From positions 1 through 8,705 of the forward strand of contig JASHRR010001039.1 of NCBI GenBank assembly GCA_030037185.1: 8,705 bases of DNA, in the 5' to 3' direction. Below, one piece after another: positions 1 through 6,883 of the stretch (positions are counted from its first letter, which is position 1; every line of letters starts with the position of its first letter). The position numbers and the translations under genes are program-made. The notes under the pieces are model-generated. The model made no database searches. It was not told the DNA's origin and was given only the letters and a program-made list of their open reading frames with translations. The DNA comes from Xanthobacteraceae bacterium. GTDB taxonomy: Bacteria; Pseudomonadota; Alphaproteobacteria; Rhizobiales; Xanthobacteraceae.

Positions 1-799
1 ACTTCCTGGATGAGCTGTTCGAGCCGGTGCAGCGCACCGGTCGCGGACCCGGCGTGGATCGTCCCGATCCCGCCCGGATGGCCGGTCCCCCAAGCCTTGA
101 GGGTTCGAGGGCCTCGGCGCCCCGCACTTCGCCGACCGGGATGCGGTCCGGCCGCAACCGCAACGACGAGCGTACAAGGTCGGACAGCGACGCGACGCCG
201 TCCTTGGTCCGCAGCTCAACGCGGTTCGGCGCGCTGCACTTAAGCTCGCGGGTATCCTCGATCAGAATGACGCGATCAGCCGTCACTTCGGCAAGCAGCG
301 CATTGACGAGCGTCGTCTTGCCGGTTGAGGTGCCGCCGGCGACCAGGATGTTGCGGCGCCGGGCAACGGCCTCGCGGAGGAACTCGGCCTGTCCGGCGGT
401 TACGATCCCGGCATTCACATAGTCCGCGAGGGTGAAAATCGCGACGGCGGGCTTACGGATCGCGAAGGTCCGTGCGGCGACGATCGGCGGCAGGAGGCCT
501 TCGAAGCGCTCTCCGTGCACGGGCAGCTCGGCCGAGATGCGCGGCGAGCCCGGATGGACCTCGGCGCCGACGTGGTGGGCGACGACACGCACGATGCGCT
601 CGCCGTCTTGCGCCGACAGCCGCTTGCCGGTGTCGCTCAGACCCCCGGCCAGGCGGTCGATCCACAGCCGGCCGTCCGGGTTGGGCATGACCTCGACGAT
701 GGTCGGGTCGTCCAGCCTGCTTGTGATCGCCCCCATCGCGGTGCGCAGCATGCCGATGCTGCGCGACGCCGCTTCCGGTTTAAGAGAAACTGTGCCCAC
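1..799 (-). pseudogene. trbB: TrbB conjugative-transfer ATPase, frameshifted and cut by the left edge
   Basis: TrbB is the cytoplasmic hexameric ATPase of the Trb mating-pair (type IV secretion) apparatus, in the VirB11/PulE family. From a GTG at 799, preceded by a GGGGGA ribosome-binding sequence, the frame reads an N-terminal region with [12 protein letters not shown], then [15 protein letters not shown], the Walker A loop GGTSTGKTT (337 downward), the acidic LIEDTREL segment, and LRLRPDRIPVGEVRGAEALE, the Walker B region. At 101-104 one base is missing: the expected continuation LKAWGTGHPGGIGTIHAG, with its catalytic histidine, is found one frame over and stays open to base 1. The last part of the protein and the trbC-type neighbour would lie left of the window. 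The start is not certain; an ATG 16 codons in is the alternative. Family identity is secure from the motifs. Whether the frameshift is real decay or a sequence error cannot be told here. Confidence 0.85.
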
Positions 800-819
800 C
801 GCCGTCCCCCAAAGTTTGC

Positions 820-838
820 GACCGCTTGGGTCGCGGTC
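820..838. repeat. Inverted repeat GACCGC-N7-GCGGTC
   Basis: A perfect six-base inverted repeat (820-825 and 833-838) with a seven-base spacer lies about 20 bases upstream of the trbB GTG. The flanks add a TTT/AAA pairing with a two-base bulge. It could be an operator for trbB or a hairpin in its leader. No T-run follows on either strand, so a terminator is unlikely. Six-base palindromes are common by chance in GC-rich DNA. Confidence 0.3.
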
Positions 839-845
839 AAATGCC

Positions 846-860
846 GGGGACACGGGGACA
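846..860. repeat. Tandem repeat GGGGACAC GGGGACA
   Basis: Two head-to-tail copies of GGGGACA(C) at 846-853 and 854-860, followed by ATTAAAA. On the minus strand it reads TTAATTGTCCCCGTGTCCCC. From memory, GGGGACA-type motifs of this kind often sit at the edges of transposable elements or RAYT/REP-like repeats in proteobacteria, but no transposase is visible here and this link is only inference. Confidence 0.35.
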
Positions 861-1035
861 ATTAAAAGCCACAGGTTTTGGGGAATGCAACAACTGAAGT
901 CGGAGCGTAGGGCCAGATCGTAGAAACGGACACACAAAGAACGGTTTGGTAGTTCGCTGCGTAGTTCGAAACCTTGAGCGATCGGGCGGTTTTGCTATCG
1001 AGTCGGTCATCCCGCTCGACCCAGTCCATTTCATC

Positions 1036-1393
1036 CTATTTTGGAGTGACCCCGCGCATGAGTGGTACCATCATCGCGGATATCGCAAAGCGGACCGCAA
1101 TCACGAGGTAGGCATCGGCGAAAGCCTGGACTTGCGTTTCCCGATAGGCCGCCTCCCACAGTTTCTTGAGCGCTGCTCGGCCGGCCATCGGATCGCCCCT
1201 GGCTGTAACGGCTGGTCATCCGGTGCAGCCAGCCGGCGAGCTCGGTATTCGAGAAATTCAGATGTTCGGCAATGCGCCGCCGATCTGCCAGGAACCCGCG
1301 GACGTGCCCGAGGAACAATGGCGTGAGATAGATCAGACCAAAAATGCCCACGCCGGTCACAAACGAAAACCAGCAGCCAAGGGTTACCAAAAG
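1036..1393 (-). pseudogene. Remnant of a DHA2-type MFS multidrug efflux transporter
   Basis: Two reading frames together give pieces of an EmrB/QacA-like 14-helix proton-driven efflux pump. From about 1384 downward the frame reads GCWFSFVTGVGIFGLIYLTP and LFLGHVRG, a transmembrane segment typical of the second half of the family. It then jumps, near 1294, straight to IAEHLNFSNTELAGWL and HRMTSRYSQG, which belong to the loop before the last helix, so roughly 100 or more codons appear to be deleted. At 1196-1199 one surplus base shifts the frame and the C-terminus continues as GDPMAGRAALKKLWEAAYRE, followed by QVQAFADAYLVIAV and VPLMRGVTPK, with a TAG stop at 1036-1038. The N-terminal half is absent. 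The order and content of the pieces make a decayed gene far more likely than a short functional one. Confidence 0.75.
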
Positions 1394-1838
1394 CCGAGGC
1401 GACGGACGACCACGCCTCGAGTGCGAAGAGTATTCCACCACTGACGGTAATCAACCAGAAGATCATCGCCGCGGCCAGGCGTGCGAAGCCTACATAGACC
1501 GGCACCTGGGCAATCACGCACGCCCATCCGGGCGGTCTCAGCGGGATGGGCGGAGGGTCGATGGTCCGATGGCTCGCAAAGGGCGTGGCGCCGGACGTGG
1601 CGGCGCGGCGACGGGCCGCACGACAGCGACGGCGGGGCGACTTGGTCTGCCACTTGCCTCGTGACAGTCCCGATCACAGTCTCTAGTCCAATAAATGCTC
1701 CAGTCCATAAATGTTGCCGGCGCTTTCCTGAAAGTCGCGGCCGGGATAAAAAGCGGCGGCCTTGGTGGCGCAGGCCAGGGTTGAGAGTGGTTGCTGGCGC
1801 TCGTGGCGCGCATTGGAAAAACGAAAGGAAGTTCCCTG
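1394..1838. other. 445-base stretch without a convincing gene; mosB leader at its right end
   Basis: The minus strand has one frame open from 1673 down to 1101. It reads an arginine-rich start, a proline-rich IDPPPIPLRPPGWACVI, then a likely membrane segment (AAAMIFWLITVSGGILFAL, about 1430-1500), then EAWSSVASAFGN before running out of frame across the MFS remnant. There is no clear start or ribosome-binding site (a GTG at 1517 is the only candidate), and I do not recognise the product. It may be another broken membrane-protein gene. The right 160 bases should hold the mosB promoter and leader, but I could not find a convincing -35/-10 or sigma-54 pair. Confidence 0.4.
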
Positions 1839-2651
1839 ATGGCAAACACGACGGCGGAGTTTGAAGCGCTCCTCATGGAGCGTTCGCTCACCGATCCGCA
1901 GCTTGTGGCCGCGGTGGACGCGGCGGCGGACTTCCGGATACTGCCTGATGCCACCGTGATCAAGATTGGCGGACAAAGCATCATCGACCGTGGCCGCGCC
2001 GCAGTCTACCCGCTCGTCGACGAGATTGTTTCCGCCCGCAAGGTTCACAAGCTCCTGATCGGGACTGGAGCAGGCACCCGGGCCCGGCATCTCTACTCAA
2101 TCGCGGCCGGGCTCCACCTGCCGGCCGGCGTACTCTCGCAACTCGGCGCCTCAGTTGCCGATCAGAATGCGGCGATGCTGGGGCAGCTGCTTGCGAAGTA
2201 CGGTATCTCCGCAGTCAGCGGCGCCGGGCTCTCGTCGGTGCCGCTCTACCTTGCCGAGGTGAGCGCGGTCATCTTCGGCGGGATGCCACCCTATAGCCTC
2301 TGGATGCGTCCAGCGCCCGAGGGCGTGATCCCGCCTTACCGCACCGACGCCGGATGCTTCCTTGTTGCCGAGCAATTCGGCTGCAAGGCGATGATCTATG
2401 TGAAAGACGAAAATGGCCTCTACAGCGCGAACCCAAAGACCTCAAAAGGCGCAACCTTCATCCCCAAGATCTCGGTGGCCGAGATGAAGGCCAAGGGGCT
2501 GCAGGACTCGATCCTCGAGTTCTCGTTGCTCGATCTTCTCGCCTCGGCACGCTACGTTCACGAAGTGCAGGTCGTGAATGGCCTCGTGCCCGGCAATCTG
2601 GCCCGCGCGCTCGCCGGCGAGCACGTCGGCACCATCATCACTGCGAGCTGA
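1839..2651 (+). CDS. mosB: Molybdenum storage protein (MoSto) beta subunit MosB
   Basis: MosB is one of the two homologous subunits of MoSto, the cytoplasmic hexameric cage that stores molybdate or tungstate as polynuclear oxide clusters using ATP. The protein is 270 residues and matches my recollection of Azotobacter vinelandii MosB from start to end and in length. It is an amino acid kinase (UMP kinase-like) fold: [11 protein letters not shown] (42-52) at the nucleotide site, [14 protein letters not shown] (74-87), [13 protein letters not shown] in the helix that follows, [11 protein letters not shown] (165-175), and [16 protein letters not shown] (188-203), ending in [15 protein letters not shown] and IITAS. 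I chose the ATG at 1839 over an in-frame ATG at 1791 because AAAGGAA lies nine bases upstream (1824-1830) and MANTTAEFE matches the family start. It precedes mosA by 11 bases, so the two are surely co-transcribed. Nothing suggests damage. Confidence 0.96.
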   Translation: MANTTAEFEALLMERSLTDPQLVAAVDAAADFRILPDATVIKIGGQSIIDRGRAAVYPLVDEIVSARKVHKLLIGTGAGTRARHLYSIAAGLHLPAGVLSQLGASVADQNAAMLGQLLAKYGISAVSGAGLSSVPLYLAEVSAVIFGGMPPYSLWMRPAPEGVIPPYRTDAGCFLVAEQFGCKAMIYVKDENGLYSANPKTSKGATFIPKISVAEMKAKGLQDSILEFSLLDLLASARYVHEVQVVNGLVPGNLARALAGEHVGTIITAS

Positions 2652-2662
2652 AGAGAACCGCC

Positions 2663-3493
2663 ATGGCTGACACTAACCAGATAAAGCACGTCGTCTCGCC
2701 GCTCTCCCGCCAGACTCTCCTCGACGGCGATCTCACCCGCCCCGTCGCCGGCGGACGCCCGATCCGGCTTCTCCCTTGGGTGCAGGTCGTGAAGATTGGC
2801 GGCCGCTCAATCATGGATCGCGGCCATCAGGCGATCCTCCCACTCGTGGACGAGCTGCGTACGCTTCTGCCTGAGCACCGTCTGCTCATCCTCACCGGTG
2901 CCGGCGTCCGCGCCCGCCACCTTTACAGCGTTGGCCTCGATCTCGGCCTACCAGTCGGGTCGCTTGCTCCGCTTGCCGCAAGCGAGGCCGGCCAGAACGG
3001 CCATATCCTTGCATACCTACTCGCGCCGGAGGACGTCTCGTATATCGAGCACCCAACGATCGCGAACCAGCTCGCCATTCACCTCTCCGCAGCCCCTGCG
3101 GTCGTAGGGAGCGCCTTTCCTCCGTATCACCATCATGAGTTCCCGACCTCGCGCATCCCGCTCCACCGGGCCGACACCGGCGCATTTCTGCTCGCCGACG
3201 CACTGGGCGCTGCTGGCCTCACGATCGTGGAAGACGTGGACGGAGTGTACACCACCGACCCTAATGGGCCCGATGGGAAGCGGGCGCATTTGCTCCGGGA
3301 AACGAGCATCGCCGAACTCGCGAAGCTGCAGGGCACGCTGCCGTTCGACCGGGCGCTCCTCGAGGTCATGGCGACCGCGCGCCACATTGAACGCGTGCAG
3401 GTCGTGAACGGACTCGTTCCGGGCCGGCTTACCGCGGCGCTACGTGGCCATCATGTCGGGTCGATCATTCACACTGGCGTGCGCTCGGCTTGA
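2663..3493 (+). CDS. mosA: Molybdenum storage protein (MoSto) alpha subunit MosA
   Basis: MosA pairs with MosB in the alpha3beta3 MoSto cage; in the known structures the alpha subunit supplies most of the ligands for the covalently held polymolybdate cluster and the ATP site that drives loading. The product is 276 residues, the same length as A. vinelandii MosA as I recall it. Visible blocks are [19 protein letters not shown] (36-54), [16 protein letters not shown] (76-91), [18 protein letters not shown] (103-120), [11 protein letters not shown] (151-161), [15 protein letters not shown] (168-182) and [15 protein letters not shown] (189-203). E129, Q136, H140 and H156, which I recall as cluster-binding residues in the Azotobacter protein, fall at exactly the same numbers here. 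The triple histidine 156-158 is intact. The start at 2663 has a weak AAGAGA site at 2651-2656, touching the mosB stop, which suggests translational coupling. Confidence 0.96.
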   Translation: MADTNQIKHVVSPLSRQTLLDGDLTRPVAGGRPIRLLPWVQVVKIGGRSIMDRGHQAILPLVDELRTLLPEHRLLILTGAGVRARHLYSVGLDLGLPVGSLAPLAASEAGQNGHILAYLLAPEDVSYIEHPTIANQLAIHLSAAPAVVGSAFPPYHHHEFPTSRIPLHRADTGAFLLADALGAAGLTIVEDVDGVYTTDPNGPDGKRAHLLRETSIAELAKLQGTLPFDRALLEVMATARHIERVQVVNGLVPGRLTAALRGHHVGSIIHTGVRSA

Positions 3494-3584
3494 GGGCACA
3501 TTCGCCGATGGAAGTGGGTCGCGTGTCAGTCCTGCGGCGCGATCTGATGGGTTGCCGCAATTTGCTGATCCGGTCTGTAGTGAC

Positions 3585-3603
3585 TTAATCTTACTCAGAT
3601 TAA
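3585..3603. promoter_or_regulatory. Perfect inverted repeat, possible operator upstream of the ModE-like gene
   Basis: TTAATCT (3585-3591) and AGATTAA (3597-3603) form a perfect seven-base inverted repeat with a five-base spacer, ending 52 bases before the regulator's ATG. It is AT-rich in GC-rich surroundings, as operators often are. A TGTAAT at 3607-3612 could be a -10 box; if so, the palindrome covers the -35 and spacer region and a bound regulator would block transcription. It does not resemble the E. coli-type Mo-box (TATAT half sites), so ModE binding is only a guess. No T-run follows, so it does not look like a mosA terminator. Confidence 0.4.
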
Positions 3604-3655
3604 CGGTGTAATGGTCCGGGGGTGCTCCCTGCACAAAGAGTTGTTTGGAGCGATC

Positions 3656-4030
3656 ATGGCGCGTGCACGCCTTTCCATTCGTGTTGACCTCGCGAGCGGA
3701 CTGCGGATTGGGCCAGGAAAGGTTTTGTTGTTAGAAACGATCCGCTCGACAGGTTCTATTTCCGCAGCCGCGCGCTCCCTCGAAATGTCGTATCGCCGGG
3801 CGTGGCTCCTGGTCGAAGAGATCAACAATGGTTTACATGAACCGGCCGTCACGGCGGCATCAGGTGGTCGTCACGGCGGAGGAGCGGTTGTCACGGCGGT
3901 CGGTGCGCGCATCATTGATCTCTATCATTCCATCGAATCGGAGGCGAGATCGGCTGCAGACAACGAATTCCGCGCACTTGGAGCGCTGGCTCGGCGCGAA
4001 GCGAGCGTCAGCATGACCGGCATTCGCTGA
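3656..4030 (+). CDS. ModE-like winged-helix transcriptional regulator, DNA-binding domain only
   Basis: The 124-residue product matches the N-terminal winged helix-turn-helix (LysR-type HTH) of ModE, the molybdate-responsive regulator: IRVDLASGLRIGPGKVLLLE (8-27), the HTH GSISAAARSLEMSYRRAWLL around 32-51, EEINNG, then a glycine-rich wing near GGRHGGGAVV and the dimerising helix IIDLYHSIESEARSA. The two C-terminal Mop/TOBE domains that bind molybdate in the about 260-residue E. coli ModE are absent, so any sensing must be indirect or through another protein. The ATG at 3656 is preferred over one at 3611 because GGAG stands five bases before it and homologues begin near MARARLSIR. It follows mosBA on the same strand after a 162-base gap and faces the mod transport genes tail to tail. 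A role in controlling mosBA or the mod genes is inferred from position. Confidence 0.85.
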   Translation: MARARLSIRVDLASGLRIGPGKVLLLETIRSTGSISAAARSLEMSYRRAWLLVEEINNGLHEPAVTAASGGRHGGGAVVTAVGARIIDLYHSIESEARSAADNEFRALGALARREASVSMTGIR

Positions 4031-4084
4031 TCCATTTGGTGCAGAGCGCTTGGATGGGGCCTCGCAAGGAAGGGGCGACCTGGC

Positions 4085-5929
4085 TCATTGCTCGGCGATC
4101 CAAACCTGTAAGGCTTCGGGATCAATGGCGACGCGGCAAGTGTCAGAACCCATTTGGAATCCCGGATCGGTCCTCACATCGAGCCTTGCCCCTCCCAGTT
4201 GAATGGTGACGGTTCGCTGACCGTCGCGGATCTGACCGACATGGAGAATTTTTGTCGGATACGGCGCGTCCTCCGCAAACCGTATCCTCTCGGGCCGCAC
4301 CGACCAGCCTATCCGAGTCGGATATGGAAGTGGAGGCCCTGAGATATCAAGGCGAACACCGCCGCCGATCTCGACGAGATCGGGCGCAATGGCTCGGCCG
4401 TAACCAACATTTGTGGCTCCGAGGAGCCGCGCCACAGCTTCATTGGCAGGCCTCAGGAATACCTCTTCAATCCGACCGGTCTGCAGCACACGGCCGGCGT
4501 CGAGGATGAGAAACTCGTCGGCGAGAAGAAAGGCTTCCGCGGGGTCGTGGGTAACGAGGATGATCGTCGCCCCGATTTCCTGCTGCAACCCGACGAATTC
4601 CTGGCGCAGACGGGCGCGCAGAGGCGCATCGAGCGCGGAGAACGGCTCATCAAGCGATATTAGTCCCGCGCGTCTGGAAAGCGCCCGCGCAAGAGCAACG
4701 CGCTGTTGCTGGCCTAGCGACAATTCGTTGGGATACCGGCGCTCAAGTCCCTCGAGGCCGAGCCTCGCAATCCAATGACGCGCCAGTTTCGGATCGGCAC
4801 CGACCGAAAACATGATCTGCCGATCAGCGGGTAAATGCGGGAACAGCCCGTAGTTTTGGGGCACATAGGAAAAGCCGCGGGATTCTGGGGGATGTTTTGA
4901 GAGCTCGGAGCCGTTCAAGCGGAGAACTGCCGTTTCAGATCGGTCGAGCCCTGCAATCAGTCGCAGCGTCATTGATTTCCCAGATCCGGATGCTCCGAGA
5001 ATGGCCAGGCGCCGAGCGTGGGTGCGCCAGGCAACATCCAATTCGAACCCCGCCAACACTCGGCGAAAGGCGAATTCAAGCGGCCAACCTCGCTCTTTGT
5101 GCGTCGCTTGGTCCGATGGGCCGGCATCACAACCCCGGCTGTTCGAGATCCGCGCACTCTGAATTGGCCGTGCTTTGGATCGGGACATGCCGACGTACTG
5201 GCTCACGACCATCACTGCGATTGCAGCGAACAGTGTCGGCACCAGCACGGGAATCATGGCGGGCAAGCCTTCGCTGCCGAATGCCACATAAGTGTATACC
5301 GGCAACGAATAAGGATGATAGGCAACCATGACGGTCGCCCCGAATTCGCCAAACGCGCGTAGCCAAGCCAGCAGCATTCCGGCCGCGGTTGCCCGCCAAG
5401 CTAGCGGCGCGCTGACGCGTATGAAGACGGTCCATGGCCGATGCCCAAGCGTCGCCGCAACGTCTTCCAGCGCGGGATCGATGGCACCGAAAGCCGACCG
5501 CGCTGCAATGATCAGGAAAGGCGCCGCGACGAATGCTTCGGCCAGGACGATGCCGCTGAAAGAGTCCGTCAAAGCACCATTTGTTAGCCGCCCGAGCGGA
5601 CTGGAGTAGCCAAGGAGAAACAGTAGCAGAACGCCGCTGGCGAGCGGCGGCAGTGCGAGCGGCAACTGCACCAGGAAACCGAGCACTGCCATAGCGCGAC
5701 CCGGTCGTCGCGCCAACAAATAGCCAAGCGGTACGCCGCTGACTGCGACCAATGCTGTTGCAACGGTTGCACTTGTTAACGACACCGCACAGGCGCTGGC
5801 AAGACCAGCGAGATCAGCCGAGCGCCAGTCCGCGATGCCGAGCTGCGCTAACCCTGCCGCGAAAGGGGCGAGCAGGTAGAGTGCTAGCAGCCCAGAGAGA
5901 CCGGTAAGTGTCGCGGGTGGCCGCCTCAC
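4085..5929 (-). CDS. Fused molybdate ABC transporter permease and ATPase (ModB-ModC)
   Basis: One 614-residue protein carries both transporter halves. Residues 1-247 are a ModB-type permease with several hydrophobic segments and the EAA loop (EDVAATLGHRPWTVFIRVSAP, cut here at about 155-174) that docks to the ATPase. A hydrophilic linker (about 250-285) leads to a ModC-type ATPase: Walker A GASGSGKS (312-319), Q-loop VPQNYGLFPH (356-365), signature LSLGQQQR (403-410), Walker B LISLDEP (423-429), D-loop SALD and switch histidine H461. Residues about 505-612 form a TOBE/Mop-like oxyanion-binding tail. The signature has leucine where LSGGQ has its first glycine. The start is a GTG at 5929 whose last two bases share the modA stop (GTGA), and no separate ribosome-binding site is visible, so translation is probably coupled. 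It should import molybdate, possibly tungstate, delivered by the adjacent binding protein. Confidence 0.92.
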   Translation of the reverse strand: MRRPPATLTGLSGLLALYLLAPFAAGLAQLGIADWRSADLAGLASACAVSLTSATVATALVAVSGVPLGYLLARRPGRAMAVLGFLVQLPLALPPLASGVLLLFLLGYSSPLGRLTNGALTDSFSGIVLAEAFVAAPFLIIAARSAFGAIDPALEDVAATLGHRPWTVFIRVSAPLAWRATAAGMLLAWLRAFGEFGATVMVAYHPYSLPVYTYVAFGSEGLPAMIPVLVPTLFAAIAVMVVSQYVGMSRSKARPIQSARISNSRGCDAGPSDQATHKERGWPLEFAFRRVLAGFELDVAWRTHARRLAILGASGSGKSMTLRLIAGLDRSETAVLRLNGSELSKHPPESRGFSYVPQNYGLFPHLPADRQIMFSVGADPKLARHWIARLGLEGLERRYPNELSLGQQQRVALARALSRRAGLISLDEPFSALDAPLRARLRQEFVGLQQEIGATIILVTHDPAEAFLLADEFLILDAGRVLQTGRIEEVFLRPANEAVARLLGATNVGYGRAIAPDLVEIGGGVRLDISGPPLPYPTRIGWSVRPERIRFAEDAPYPTKILHVGQIRDGQRTVTIQLGGARLDVRTDPGFQMGSDTCRVAIDPEALQVWIAEQ

Positions 5930-6798
5930 TTTGTGACGTCAATTTCGCTTCGAATTTGTGCAGGTATTTTGCCTGGATCGCCGGCAACCAAAGGTTTCAC
6001 AACGTCAAGCCCGTGTTCTTGCATTACGGCGTGTCCTTGGGGACCCAGCAGGAAGTCTACAAACTTGATTGCGCCGACCGGATGCGCGGCATCGCGCAGC
6101 ACCGTCACAGTATATCTCGCACTCAAGGCAACCTCGGCCGACAGCACGATGGCGGGTATTTTCAGATCAGCCGTCTCGGTCGAATAGAAAAATCCAACGT
6201 CGATCAGGCCTGACTGAAGACGTCCGACCAGGTTTTCCTCTGGCCGAACCTGCTCGGGGTTGTCCGGCGCGCCCAGAACTTTTTGAGCGAGACCGGGCAG
6301 CTTGTAGATCTGTTCAGCGTGGTCGAGCAACTGTACGGTCAGCGCACCTTTCGGATCGAGCTTGGGATCAGTACGGCCGATCTTGATGCCCGGTTCCTGC
6401 AGGACTTGATACCAAGACTTAGTTTTCAGCTCGCCAACGAACCGGCTCGACGGGCTATATCCAATAACCAGAGGCGACTGTGCGAAATTGATATACCAAC
6501 TGACCCAATCTCCGTTCGCGGTGCCAGTCAGATCATCGTCCACTCTTGGATTGGCACTGATGAACACGTCTCCACGACGGAGTCGGCCTTTGATCTGGTT
6601 GGCCAGACCATTTGATCCGCCGGCAAATCCCTCGAACTTGTCGCCCGTGGTTTTGTCGAAGGCAGGGCCAACTCCGTGCTCCATGAGGTTCACGAGAGAG
6701 CCCGCATAAAGGACAACAACCGTCTCGCCGGAGGCGAGGCTGGGTATGGAGATCGCAAGGAGAGCTGCGCCCAGCAGCGGGACCGTAAATCGAAACAT
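5926..6798 (-). CDS. Molybdate/tungstate ABC transporter periplasmic binding protein (ModA/WtpA-like)
   Basis: The 290-residue product begins with a signal peptide (MFRFTVPLLGAALLAISIP, likely cut after SLASG) and continues VVVLYAGSLVNLMEHGVGPA. The YAGSL block, FAGGSNGLANQIKGR and RGDVFISANPRVDDDL are characteristic of class II oxyanion-binding proteins in the ModA/WtpA group, where the serines contact the oxyanion. Later segments SPLVIGYSP, IKIGRTDPKLDPKG and DVGFFYSTE also fit. YAGSL leans toward the WtpA/TupA-like branch rather than classical E. coli ModA, so preference for molybdate or tungstate is open. The ATG at 6798 has GAGGAG at 6806-6811, seven bases upstream; the frame extends to 6996 but that part overlaps the previous gene and does not look like signal peptide. 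It overlaps modBC by four bases. Confidence 0.88.
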   Translation of the reverse strand: MFRFTVPLLGAALLAISIPSLASGETVVVLYAGSLVNLMEHGVGPAFDKTTGDKFEGFAGGSNGLANQIKGRLRRGDVFISANPRVDDDLTGTANGDWVSWYINFAQSPLVIGYSPSSRFVGELKTKSWYQVLQEPGIKIGRTDPKLDPKGALTVQLLDHAEQIYKLPGLAQKVLGAPDNPEQVRPEENLVGRLQSGLIDVGFFYSTETADLKIPAIVLSAEVALSARYTVTVLRDAAHPVGAIKFVDFLLGPQGHAVMQEHGLDVVKPLVAGDPGKIPAQIRSEIDVTK

Positions 6799-6805
6799 GG
6801 AACAT

Positions 6806-6811
6806 CTCCTC
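6806..6811 (-). promoter_or_regulatory. Strong ribosome-binding site fixing the modA start
   Basis: On the minus strand GAGGAG sits seven bases before the ATG at 6798. It decides the start against the longer frame that opens at 6996. The 85 bases between the previous stop and this ATG contain no obvious promoter or terminator, which fits a single operon. Confidence 0.75.
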
Positions 6812-6883
6812 ATTGCCACATGATAGCGCCAACCGCATCGGTGACCTCGCGTTGCGAGTGATCTTCGCTCCGCTCCTTCATCT

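Larger units (their letters stand above)
800..1035. other. Gene-free stretch upstream of trbB
   Basis: Between the trbB start and the end of the MFS remnant I see no gene on either strand. Short open frames cross it but have no recognisable motif or ribosome-binding site. It holds an inverted repeat (820-838) and a short tandem repeat (846-860), listed separately. In rhizobial conjugation clusters traG and a CopG-type gene usually lie upstream of trbB; here they are absent, so this stretch probably marks a rearrangement boundary. Confidence 0.5.

Noticed and set aside
27..422. Long plus-strand open frames over the left end (27-422, 432-923)
   Set aside because: They are antisense to trbB, whose motifs (Walker A, GEVRGAEAL) are unmistakable on the minus strand; such shadows are expected in GC-rich genes.
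1793..1815. Sigma-54 promoter before mosB (GG and GC pairs ten bases apart)
   Set aside because: The -12 part lacks the TTGC core and GG/GC pairs at this spacing are frequent in GC-rich DNA.
2354..2662. Extending mosA upstream to an in-frame ATG at 2354
   Set aside because: The extension overlaps mosB by about 300 bases and has no family match; the ATG at 2663 gives the exact family length and N-terminus.
3533..3559. TGCGGC-N15-GCCGCA stem after mosA as a terminator
   Set aside because: The stem is six bases with a 15-base loop and no T-run follows; too weak to call.
6799..6883. Molybdenum-cofactor riboswitch or Mo-box before modA
   Set aside because: I found neither the TATAT-type half sites nor a convincing conserved stem; 85 bases within an apparent operon also leave little room.
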